Of a DNA stretch of 64,000 nt, positions 35,658 through 47,419 are shown in pieces; position 1 is the stretch's first letter; the number at the start of each line of letters is the position of its first letter. Under the pieces are notes generated by a model that ran no database searches, was not told the origin of the DNA, and saw nothing but the letters and a program-made list of their open reading frames with translations. A program made the position numbers and the translations under genes. The DNA is from Prosopocoilus inquinatus. Taxonomy: Eukaryota; Arthropoda; Insecta; Coleoptera; Lucanidae. The stretch covers positions 1 to 64,000 of the forward strand of contig JAYKNF010000032.1 of the NCBI GenBank assembly GCA_036172665.1, read 5' to 3'.

Positions 35658-37743
35658 AATACGTGTTGTTTCGTTTAAAACTATTTCCAGCTTCTGCTGC
35701 GTCCAAAAACTTCGTATCTCACATCAGACTTACTGGAGTGTATCCAAACGTTAAATAACATGTTAGATAAGTAAGGATCGTTTAGATACATCACAGGAAC
35801 AACGCTAATAGGTGTTGTTTCGTTCAAAACTATTTCCAGCTTCTGCTGCGTCCGAAATCTTTGTATCTCTCATCCTAGTTACTGGAGTCCATCCAAACGT
35901 CAAATAACATGATAGATGAGTAAGGATCGATTAGATACATCACAGGAACAACGCTAATACGTGTTGTTTCGTTTAATACTATTTCCAGCTTCTGCTGCGT
36001 CCGGAAACGTCGTATCTCACATCAGAGTTACTGGAGTCCATCGAAACGTCAAATAACATGATAGATGAGTAAGGATCGATTAGATACATCACAGGAACAA
36101 CGCTAATGCCTGTTGCTTCGTTTAAAACTATTTCCAGCTTCTGCTGCGTCCGAGAACTTCGTATCTCACGTCAGGGTTACTGGAGTCCATCCAAACGTCA
36201 AATAACATGATAGATAAGTAAGGATCGATTAGATACAGCACAGGAACAACGCTAATGCGTGTTGTTTCGTTTAAAACTATTTCCAGCTCCTGCTGCGTCC
36301 AAAAACTTTGTATCTCACATCAGAGTTACTGGAGTCCATCCAAACGTCAAATAACATGATAGATGAGTAAGGATCGATTAGATACATCACCGGAACAACG
36401 CTAATACGTGTTGTTTCGTTTAAAACTATTTCCAGCTTCTGCTGCGTCCGAAAACTTCGTATCTCACATCAGAGTTACTGGAGTCCATCGAAACGTCAAA
36501 TAACATGATAGATAAGTAAGGATCGATTAGATACAGCACATTAACAACGCTAATACGTGTTGTTTCGTTTAAAACTATTTCCAGCTCCTGCTGCGTCCCA
36601 AAACTTTGTATCTCACATCAGACACACTGGAGTCCATCCAAACGTCAAATAACATGTTAGATAAGTAAGGATCGTTTAGATACATCACAGGAACAACGCT
36701 AATAGGTGGTGTATCGTTCAAAAGTATTTCCAGCTTCTGCTGCGTCCGAAATCTTTGTATCTCTCATCAGAGTTACTGGAGTCCACCTAAACGTCAAATA
36801 ACATGATAGATGAGTAAGGATCGATTAGATACATCACAGGAACAACGCTAATACGTGTTGTTTAGTTTAAAACTATTTCCAGCTTCTGCTGCGTCCGAAA
36901 ACGTCGTATCTCACATCAGAGTTACTGGAGTTAATCCAAACGTCAAATAACATGATAGATAAGTAAGGATCGATTAGATATAGCACAGGAACAACGCTAA
37001 TACGTGTTGTTTCGTTTAAAACTATTTCCAGCTCCTGCTGCGTCCAAAAACTTTGTATCTCACATCAGAGTTACTGGAGTCCATCCAAACGTCAAATAAC
37101 ATGATAGATGAGTAAGGATCGATTAGATACATCACAGGAACAACGCTAATACGTGTTGTTTCGTTTAAAACTATTTCCAGCTTCTGCTGCGTCCGAAAAC
37201 GTCGTATCTCACATCAGAGTTACTGGAGTCCATCCAAACGTCAAATAACATGATAGATAAGTAAGGATCGATTAGATACAGCACAGGGACAACGCTAATA
37301 CGTGTTGTTTCGTTCAGAACTATTTCCAGCTTCTGCTGCGTCCGATAACTTTGTATCTCACATCAGAGTTACTGGAGTCCGTCCAAACGTTAAATAACAT
37401 GATAGATGAGTAAGGATCGATTAGATACATCACAGGAACAACGCTAATGCGTGTTGTTTCGTTTAAAACTATTTCCAGCTTCCGCTGCGTCCGAAAATTT
37501 CGTATCTCACATTAGAGTTACTGGAGTCCATCGAAACGTCAAATAACATGTTAGATAAGTAAGGATCGTTTAGATACATCACAGGAACAACGCTAATACG
37601 TGTTGTTTCGTTCAAAACTATTTCCAGCTTCTGCTGCGTCCGATAACTTTGTATCTCACATCAGAGTTACTGGAGTCTGTCCAAACGTCAAATAACATGA
37701 TAGATGAGTAAGGATCGATTAGATACAGCACAGGAACAACGCT
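35658..37743 (+). repeat. Composite stretch with third CATTAACAAC block
   Basis: It opens as a seven-monomer copy for three or four units, then follows units resembling 35,509 onward. The CATTAACAAC junction is at 36,539. From there to about 37,425 the order equals 30,133-31,019 at offset 6,406. After that the CTGCTGCTG unit and the 148-bp unit of the other copies are missing, and the series resumes at the CTTCCGCTGCG unit. It then passes into the 4.6-kb block. Confidence 0.8.
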
Positions 37744-40700
37744 AATGCGTGTTGTTTCATTTAAAACTATTTCTAGCTTCAGCTGGGTCCGAGAACTTCG
37801 TATCTCACATCTAAGTTACTGGAGTTCATCGAAACGCCAAATAACATGATAGATGAGTAAGGATCGATTAGATACATCACAGGAACAAAGCTAATGCGTG
37901 TTGCTTCGTTTAAAACTATTTCCAGCTTCTGCTGCGTCCGAAAATTTCGTATCTCACATTAGAGTTACTGGAGTCCATCGAAACGTCAAATAACATAGTA
38001 GCTAAGTAAGGATCGATTAGATACATCACAGGAACAACGCTAATGCGTGTTGTTTCGTTCAAAACTATTTCCAGCTTCTGCTGCGTCCGAAAACGTCGTA
38101 TCTCACATCAGAGTTACTGGAGCCCATCGAAACGTCAAATAACATGATAGATAAGTAAGGATCGATTAGATACAGCACAGGAACAACGCTAATAGGTGTT
38201 GTTTCGTTCAAAACTATTTCCAGCTTCTGCTGCGTCCAAAAACTTTGTATCTCACATCAGAGTTACTGGAGTCCATCCAAACGTCAAATAACATGATAGA
38301 TGAGTAAGGATCGATTAGATATATCACAGGAACAACGCCAATACGTGTTGCTTCGTTTAAAACTATTTCCAGCTTCTGCTGCGTCCGAAAACGTCGTATC
38401 TCACATTAGAGTTACTGGAGTCCATCGAAACGTCAAATAACATGATAGATGAGTAAGGATCGATTAGATACATCACAGGAATGCGTGTTGTTTCGTTTAA
38501 AACTATTTCCATCTTCTGCTGCGTCCGAAAACGTCGTATCTCATATCAGAGCTACTGGAGTCCATCGAAACGCCAAATAACATGATAGATGAGTAAGGAT
38601 CGATTAGATATATCACAGGAACAACGCTAATATGTGTTGTTTCGTTTAAAACTATTTCCAGCTGCTGCTGCGTCGGAAAATTTCGTATCTCACGTTAGAG
38701 TTACTGGAGTCCATCGAAACGTCAAATAACATAGTAGCTAAGTAAGGATCGATTAGATACATCACAGGAACAACGCTAATAGGTGTTGTTTCGTTCAAAA
38801 CTATTTGCAGCTTCTGCTGCGTCCAAAAACTTTGTATCTCACATCAGAGTTACTGGAGTCCATCCAAACGTCAAATAACATGATAGATGAGTAAGGATCG
38901 ATTAGATATATCACAGGAACAACGCCAATACGTGTTGCTTCGTTTAAAACTATTTCCAGCTTCTGCTGCGTCCGAAAACGTCGTATCTCACATTAGAGTT
39001 ACTGGAGTCCATCGAAACGTCAAATAACATAGTAGCTAAGTAAGGATCGATTAGATACATCACAGGAACAACGCTAATGCGTGTTGTTTCGTTTAAAACT
39101 ATTTCCAGCTTCTGCTGCGTCCGATAACCTTGTATCTCACATTAGAGTTACTGGAGTCTGTCCAAACGTCAAATAACATGATAGATGAGTAAGGATCGAT
39201 TAGATACATTACAGGAACAACGCTAATATGTGTTGTTTCGTTTAAAACTATTTCCAGCTGCTGCTGCGTCCGAAAACGTCGTATCTCACATCAGAGTTAC
39301 TGGAGTCCATCGAAATGTCAAATAACATGATAGATAAGTAAGGATCGATTAGATACAGCACAGGAACAACGCTAATGCGTGTTGTTTCGTTTAAAACTAT
39401 TTCTAGCTTCAGCTGGGTCCGAGAACTTCGTATCTCACATCTAAGTTACTGGAGTTCATCGAAACGCCAAATAACATGATAGATGAGTAAGGATCGATTA
39501 GATACATCACAGGAACAACGCCAATGCGTGTTGTTTCGTTTAAAACTATTTCCAGCTTCTGCTGCGTCCGAAAATTTCGTATCTCACATTAGAGTTACTG
39601 GAGTCGATCGAAACGTCAAATAACATAGTAGCTAAGTAAGGATCGATTAGATATATCACAGGAACAACGCCAATACGTGTTGCTTCGTTTAAAACTATTT
39701 CCAGCTTCTGCTGCGTCCGAAAACGTCGTATCTCACATCAGAGTTACTGGAGTCCATCGAAACGTCAAATAACATGATAGATAAGTAATTATCGATTAGA
39801 TACAGCACAGGAACAACGCTAATACGTGTTGTTTCGTTTAAAACTATTTCCAGCTCCTGCTGCGTCCAAAAACTTTGTATCTCACATCAGACTTGCTGGA
39901 GTCCATCCAAACGTCAAATAACATGATAGATGAGTAAGGATCGATTAGATACATCACAGGAACAACGCTAATATGTGTTGTTTTTTTTCAAACTATTTCC
40001 AGCTGCTGCTGCGTCCGAAAATTTCGTATCTCACATTAGAGTTACTGGAGTCCATCGAAACGTCAAATAACATAGTAGCTAAGTAAGGATCGATTAGATA
40101 CATCACAGGAACAACGCTAATACGTGTTGTTTCGTTCAAAACTATTTCCAGCTTCTGCTGCGTCCAAAAACTTTGTATCTCACATCAGAGTTACTGGAGT
40201 CCATCCAAAAGTCAAATAATATGATAGATGAGTAAGGATCGATTAGATACATCACAGGAACAACGCTAATACGTGTTGTTTCGTTTAAAACTATTTCCAG
40301 CTTCGGCTGCGTCCGAGAACTTCGTATCTCATGTCAGGGTTACTGTAGTCCATCCAAACGTCAAATAACATGATAGATAAGTAAGGATCGATTAGATACA
40401 TCACAGGAACAACGCTAATGCATGTTGTTTCGTTTAAAACTATTTCTAGCTTCAGCTGCGTCCGAGAACTTCGTATCTCACATCTAAGTTACTGGAGTCC
40501 ATCGTAACGCCAAATAACATGATAGATGAGTAAGGATCGATTAGATACATCACAGGAACAACGCTAATGCGTGTTGTTTCGTTTAAAACTATTTCCAGCT
40601 TCTGCTGCGTCCGAGAACTTCGTATCTCACGTCAGGGTTACTGGAGTCCATCCAAACGTCAAATAACATGATAGATAAGTAAGGATCGATTAGATACAGC

Positions 40701-42353
40701 ACAGGAACAACGCTAATACGTGTTCTTTCGTTTAAAACTATTTCCAGCTCCTGCTGCGTCCAAAAACTTTGTATCTCACATCAGACTTACTGGAGTGTAT
40801 CCAAACTTTAAATAACATGTTAGATAAGTAAGGATCGTTTAGATACATCACAGGAACAACGCTAATAGGTGTTGTTTCGTTCAAAACTATTTCCAGCTTC
40901 TGCTGCGTCCGAAATCTTTTTATCTCTCATCCTAGTTACTGGAGTCCATCCAAACGTCAAATAACATGATAGATGAGTAAGGATCGATTAGATACATCAC
41001 AGGAACAACGCTAATACGTGTTATTTCGTTTAATACTATTTCCAGCTTCTGCTGCGTCCGGAAACGTCGTATCTCACATCAGAGTTACTGGAGTCCATCG
41101 AAACGTCAAATAACATGATAGATGAGTAAGGATCGATTAGATACATCACAGGAACAACGCTAATGCCTGTTGCTTCGTTTAAAACTATTTCCAGCTTCTG
41201 CTGCGTCCGAGAACTTCGTATCTCACGTCAGGGTTACTGGAGTCCATCCAAACGTCAAATATCATGATAGATAAGTAAGGATCGATTAGATACAGCACAG
41301 GAACAACGCTAATACGTTTTGTTTCGTTTAAAACTATTTCCAGCTCCTGCTGCGTCCCAAAACTTTGTATCTCACATCAGACTCACTGGAGTCCACCCAA
41401 ACGTCAAATAACATGATAGATGAGTAAGGATCGATTAGATACATCACAGGAACAACGCTAATACGTGTTGTTTCGTTTAAAACTATTTCCAGCTTCTGCT
41501 GCGTCCGAAAACGTCGTATCTCACATCAGAGTTACTGGAGTCCATCCAAACGTCAAATAACATGATAGATAAGTAAGGATCGATTAGATACAGCACAGGA
41601 ACAACGCTAATACGTGTTGTTTCGTTTAAAACTATTTCCAGCTCCTGCTGCGTCCAAAAACTTTGTATCTCACATCAGAGTTACTGGAGTCCATCCAAAC
41701 GTCAAATAACACGATAGATTAGTAAGGATCGATTAGATACATCACCGGAACAACGCTAATACGTGTTGTTTCGTTTAAAACTATTTCCAGCTTCTGCTGC
41801 GTCCGAAAACTTCGTATCTCACATCAGAGTTACTGGAGTCCATCGAAACGTCAAATAACATGATAGGTAAGTAATTATCGATTAGATACAGCACAGGAAC
41901 AACGCTAATACGTGTTGTTTCGTTTAAAACTATTTCCAGCTCCTGCTGCGTCCAAAAACTTTTTATCTCACATCAGACTTGCTGGAGTCCATCCAAACGT
42001 CAAATAACATGATAGATGAGTAAGGATCGATTAGATACATCACAGGAACAACGCTAATATGTGTTGTTTCGTTTCAAACTATTTCCAGCTGCTGCTGCGT
42101 CCGAAAATTTCGTATCTCACATTAGAGTTACTGGAGTCCATCGAAACGTCAAATAACATAGTAGCTAAGTAAGGATCGATTAGATACATCACAGGAACAA
42201 CGCTAATACGTGTTGTTTCGTTCAAAACTATTTCCAGCTTCTGCTGCGTCCAAAAACTTTGTATCTCACATCAGAGTTACTGGAGTCCATCCAAAAGTCA
42301 AATAATATGATAGATGAGTAAGGATCGATTAGATACATCACAGGAACAACGCT
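37744..42353 (+). repeat. 4.6-kb block, second copy of 17,490-22,099
   Basis: Unit-for-unit counterpart of 17,490-22,099, apart from one monomer missing near 38,629 and one GAAAACGTCG monomer extra near 41,460. Shared private marks are TTTCATTT near 37,755, the 140-bp unit at 38,340-38,479, the eight-T tract at 39,981-39,988, the TGTTCTTTCG unit at 40,715 and ACACGATAGATTAG at 41,710. The two copies are about 20 kb apart with a different repeat family between them. A large duplication interrupted or expanded by later events is the simplest reading. Confidence 0.85.
38340..38479 (+). repeat. 140-bp monomer variant
   Basis: Fifth copy of the 9-bp junction deletion, 20,254 bp from its partner at 18,086-18,225 and in the same local monomer order. 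Confidence 0.93.
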
Positions 42354-44290
42354 AATACGTGTTGTTTCGTTTAAAACTATTTCCAGCTTCGGCTGCGTCC
42401 GAGAACTTCGTATCTCAAGTCAGGGTTACTGGAGTCCATCCAAACGTCAAATAACATGATAGATAAGTAAGGATCGATTAGATACATCACAGGAACAACG
42501 CTAATGCATGTTGTTTCGTTTAAAACTATTTCTAGCTTCAGCTGCGTCCGAGAACTTCGTATCTCACATCTAAGTTACTGGAGTCCATCGTAACGCCAAA
42601 TAACATGATAGATGAGTAAGGATCGATTAGATACATCACAGGAACAACGCTAATACGTGTTATTTCGTTCAATACTATTTCCAGCTTCTGCTGCGTCCGG
42701 AAACGTCGTATCTCACATCAGAGTTACTGGAGTCCATCGAAACGTCAAATAACATGATAGATGAGTAAGGATCGATTAGATACATCACAGGAACAACGCT
42801 AATGCCTGTTGCTTCGTTCAAAACTATTTCCAGCTTCTGCTGCGTCCGAGAACTTCGTATCTCACGTCAGGGTTACTGGAGTCCATCCAAACGTCAAATA
42901 TCATGATAGATAAGTAAGGATCGATTAGATACAGCACAGGAACAACGCTAATACGTTTTGTTTCGTTTAAAACTATTTCCAGCTCCTGCTGCGTCCCAAA
43001 ACTTTGTATCTCACATCAGACTCACTGGAGTCCACCCAAACGTCAAATAACATGATAGATGAGTAAGGATCGATTAGATACATCACAGGAACAACGCTAA
43101 TACGTGTTGTTTCGTTTAAAACTATTTCCAGCTTCTGCTGCGTCCGAAAACGTCGTATCTCACATCAGAGTTACTGGAGTCCATCCAAACGTCAAATAAC
43201 ATGATAGATAAGTAAGGATCGATTAGATACAGCACAGGAACAACGCTAATACGTGTTGTTTCGTTTAAAACTATTTCCAGCTCCTGCTGCGTCCAAAAAC
43301 TTTGTATCTCACATCAGAGTTACTGGAGTCCATCCAAACGTCAAATAACACGATAGATTAGTAAGGATCGATTAGATACATCACCGGAACAACGCTAATA
43401 CGTGTTGTTTCGTTTAAAACTATTTCCAGCTTCTGCTGCGTCCGAAAACTTCGTATCTCACATCAGAGTTACTGGAGTCCATCGAAACGTCAAATAACAT
43501 GATAGGTAAGTAATTATCGATTAGATACAGCACAGGAACAACGCTAATACGTGTTGTTTCGTTTAAAACTATTTCCAGCTCCTGCTGCGTCCAAAAACTT
43601 TGTATCTCACATCAGACTTGCTGGAGTCCATCCAAACGTCAAATAACATGATAGATGAGTAAGGATCGATTAGATACATCACAGGAACAACGCTAATATG
43701 TGTTGTTTCGTTTCAAACTATTTCCAGCTGCTGCTGCGTCCGAAAATTTCGTATCTCACATTAGAGTTACTGGAGTCCATCGAAACGTCAAATAACATAG
43801 TAGCTAAGTAAGGATCGATTAGATACATCACAGGAACAACGCTAATACGTGTTGTTTCGTTCAAAACTATTTCCAGCTTCTGCTGCGTCCAAAAACTTTG
43901 TATCTCACATCAGAGTTACTGGAGTCCATCCAAAAGTCAAATAATATGATAGATGAGTAAGGATCGATTAGATACATCACAGGAACAACGCTAATACGTG
44001 TTGTTTCGTTTAAAACTATTTCCAGCTTCGGCTGCGTCCGAGAACTTCGTATCTCAAGTCAGGGTTACTGGAGTCCATCCAAACGTCAAATAACATGATA
44101 GATAAGTAAGGATCGATTAGATACATCACAGGAACAACGCTAATGCATGTTGTTTCGTTTAAAACTATTTCTAGCTTCAGCTGCGTCCGAGAACTTCGTA
44201 TCTCACATCTAAGTTACTGGAGTCCATCGTAACGCCAAATAACATGATAGATGAGTAAGGATCGATTAGATACATCACAGGAACAACGCT
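41013..44290 (+). repeat. Eleven-monomer (1,639-bp) tandem duplication
   Basis: Copies are 41,013-42,651 and 42,652-44,290. Both begin with a TGTTATTTCG unit carrying an AATACTATTTCC segment, followed by a GCCTGTTGCTTCG unit with AATATCATG. Both then have AATACGTTTTG (41,311 and 42,950), ACACGATAGATTAG (41,710 and 43,349), AGGTAAGTAATTATCG, CTTCGGCTGCG with CTCAAGTCAGG, and AATGCATG with TCTAGCTTCAG. All spacings are exactly 1,639 bp. The first copy overlaps the end of the 4.6-kb block, so the eleven-unit duplication followed or accompanied that block's arrival here. Confidence 0.9.
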
Positions 44291-44439
44291 AATGCGTGTT
44301 GTTTCGTTTAAAACTATTTCCAGCTTCTGCTGCGTCCGAGAACTTCGTATCTCACGTCAGGGTTACTGGAGTCCATCCAAACGTCAAATAACATGATAGA
44401 TAAGTAAGGATCGATTAGATACAGCACAGGAACAACGCT
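44291..44439 (+). repeat. Single linking monomer
   Basis: One GTCCGAGAACTTCG / CGTCAGGGTT unit ending ACAGCACAGG. The same type closes each full unit of the twenty-monomer repeat, so it can be seen as the tail of an incomplete preceding unit. Confidence 0.85.
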
Positions 44440-47419
44440 AATACGTGTTCTTTCGTTTAAAACTATTTCCAGCTCCTGCTGCGTCCCAAAACTTTGTATC
44501 TCACATCAGACTCACTGGAGTCCATCCAAACGTCAAATAATATGTTAGATAAGTAAGGATCGTTTAGATACATCACAGGAACAACGCTAATAGGTGGTGT
44601 ATCGTTCAAAACTATTTCCAGTTTCTGCTGCGTCCGAAATCTTTGTATCTCTCATCAGAGTTACTGGAGTCCACCCAAACGTCAAATAACATTATAGATG
44701 AGTAAGGATCGATTAGATACATCACAGGAACAACGCTAATACGTGTTGTTTCGTTTAAAACTATTTCCAGCTTCTGCTGCGTCCGAAAACGTCGTATCTC
44801 ACATCAGAGTTACTGGAGTCCATCCAAACGTCAAATAACATGATAGATAAGTAAGGATCGATTAGATACAGCACAGGGACAACGCTAATACGTGTTGTTT
44901 CGTTTAAAACTATTTCCAGCTCCTGCTGCGTCCAAAAACTTTGTATCTCACATCAGACTTACTGGAGTGTATCCAAACGTTAAATAACATGTTAGATAAG
45001 TAAGGATCGTTTAGATACATCACAGGAACAACGCTAATAGGTGTTGTTTCGTTCAAAACTATTTCCAGCTTCTGCTGCGTATGAAATCTTTGTATCTCTC
45101 ATCCTAGTTACTGGAGTACATCCAAACGTCAAATAACATGATAGATGAGTAAGGATCGATTAGATACATCACAGGAACAACGCTAATACGTGTTGTTTCG
45201 TTTAATACTATTTCCAGCTTCTGCTGCGTCCGGAAACGTCGTATCTCACATCAGAGTTACTGGAGTCCATCGAAACGTCAAATAACATGATAGATGAGTA
45301 AGGATCGATTAGATACATCATAGGAACAACGCTAATGCCTGTTGCTTCGTTTAAAACTATTTCCAGCTTCTGCTGCGTCCGAGAACTTCGTATCTCACGT
45401 CAGGGTTACTGGAGTCCATCCAAACGTCAAATAACATGATAGATAAGTAAGGATCGATTAGATACAGCACAGGAACAACGCTAATACGTGTTGTTTCGTT
45501 TAAAACTATTTCCAGCTCCTGCTGCGTCCCAAAACTTTGTATCTCACATCAGACACACTGGAGTCCATCTAAACGTCAAATAACATGTTAGATAAGTAAG
45601 GATCGTTTAGATACATCACAGGAACAACGCTAATAGGTGGTGTATCGTTCAAAAGTATTTCCAGCTTCTGCTGCGTCCGAAATCTTTGTATCTCTCATCA
45701 GAGTTACTGGAGTCCACCCAAACGTCAAATAACATGATAGATGAGTAAGGATCGATTAGATACATCACAGGAACAACGCTAATACGTGTTGTTTCGTTTA
45801 AAACTATTTCCAGCTCCTGCTGCGTCCCAAAACTTTGTATCTCACATCAGACACACTGGAGTCCATCTAAACGTCAAATAACATGTTAGATAAGTAAGGA
45901 TCGTTTAGATACATCACAGGAACAACGCTAATAGGTGGTGTATCGTTCAAAAGTATTTCCAGCTTCTGCTGCGTCCGAAATCTTTGTATCTCTCATCAGA
46001 GTTACTGGAGTCCACCCAAACGTCAAATAACATGATAGATAAGTAAGGATCGATTAGATACAGCACAGGAACAACGCTAATACGTGTTGTTTCGTTTAAA
46101 ACTATTTCCAGCTCCTGCTGCGTCCAAAAACTTTGTATCTCACATCAGAGTTACTGGAGTCCATCCAAACGTCAAATAACATGATAGATGAGTAAGGATC
46201 GATTAGATACATCACAGGAACAACGCTAATACGTGTTGTTTCGTTTAAAACTATTTCCAGCTTCTGCTGCGTCCGAAAACTTCGTATCTCACATCAGAGT
46301 TACTGGAGTCCATCGAAACGTCAAATAACATGATAGACAAGTAAGTATCGATTAGATACAGCACAGGAACAACGCTAATACGTGTTGTTTCGTTTAAAAC
46401 TATTTCCAGCTTCTGCTGCGTCCGAAAACTTCGTATCTCACATCAGAGTTACTGGAGTCCATCGAAACGTCAAATAACATGATAGGTAAGTAATTATCGA
46501 TTAGATACAGCACAGGAACAACGCTAATACGTGTTGTTTCGTTTAAAACTATTTCCAGCTCCTGCTGCGTCCAAAAACTTTGTATCTCACATCAGACTTG
46601 CTGGAGTCCATCCAAACGTCAAATAACATGATAGATGAGTAAGGATCGATTAGATACATCACAGGAACAACGCTAATATGTGTTGTTTCGTTTCAAACTA
46701 TTTCCAGCTGCTGCTGCGTCCGAAAATTTCGTATCTCACATTAGAGTTACTGGAGTCCATCGAAACGTCAAATAACATAGTAGCTAAGCAAGGATCGATT
46801 AGATACATCACAGGAACAACGCTAATACGTGTTGTTTCGTTCAAAACTATTTCCAGCTTCTGCTGCGTCCAAAAACTTTGTATCTCACATCAGAGTTACT
46901 GGAGTCCATCCAAAAGTCAAATAATATGATAGATGAGTAAGGATCGATTAGATACATCACAGGAACAACGCTAATACGTGTTGTTTCGTTTAAAACTATT
47001 TCCAGCTTCGGCTGCGTCCGAGAACTTCGTATCTCAAGTCAGGGTTACTGGAGTCCATCCAAACGTCAAATAACATGATAGATAAGTAAGGATCGATTAG
47101 ATACATCACAGGAACAACGCTAATGCATGTTGTTTCGTTTAAAACTATTTCTAGCTTCAGCTGCGTCCGAGAACTTCGTATCTCACATCTAAGTTACTGG
47201 AGTCCATCGTAACGCCAAATAACATGATAGATGAGTAAGGATCGATTAGATACATCACAGGAACAACGCTAATGCGTGTTGTTTCGTTTAAAACTATTTC
47301 CAGCTTCTGCTGCGTCCGAGAACTTCGTATCTCACGTCAGGGTTACTGGAGTCCATCCAAACGTCAAATAACATGATAGATAAGTAAGGATCGATTAGAT
47401 ACAGCACAGGAACAACGCT
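44440..47419 (+). repeat. Twenty-monomer higher-order repeat, unit 1 (2,980 bp)
   Basis: Twenty units in this order: TGTTCTTTCG with CCCAAAAC; GGTGGTGTATCG with CATTATAG; GAAAACGTCG; CCAAAAAC with GTGTATCC; GCGTATGAAATC; GTCCGGAAACG; GCCTGTTGCTTCG; CCCAAAAC and GGTGGTGTATCG twice; CAGAGTT; two GAAAACTTCG units (the second with AGGTAAGTAATT); CAGACTTGC; AATATG with CTGCTGCTG; AAAAGTCAAATAATATG; CTTCGGCTGCG; TCTAGCTTCAG; and CGTCAGGGTT. The same order is found at 50,400-53,379. An 83-codon open frame at 46,678-46,929 arises from AAGCAAGG replacing the stop-bearing AAGTAAGG near 46,788. I do not consider it a gene. Confidence 0.92.

Noticed and set aside
46678..46929. 83-codon plus-strand open frame
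   Set aside because: It is created by AAGCAAGG replacing AAGTAAGG near 46,788. The matching places in the other twenty-monomer units (for example near 52,748) keep the stop, so the frame is private to one copy.
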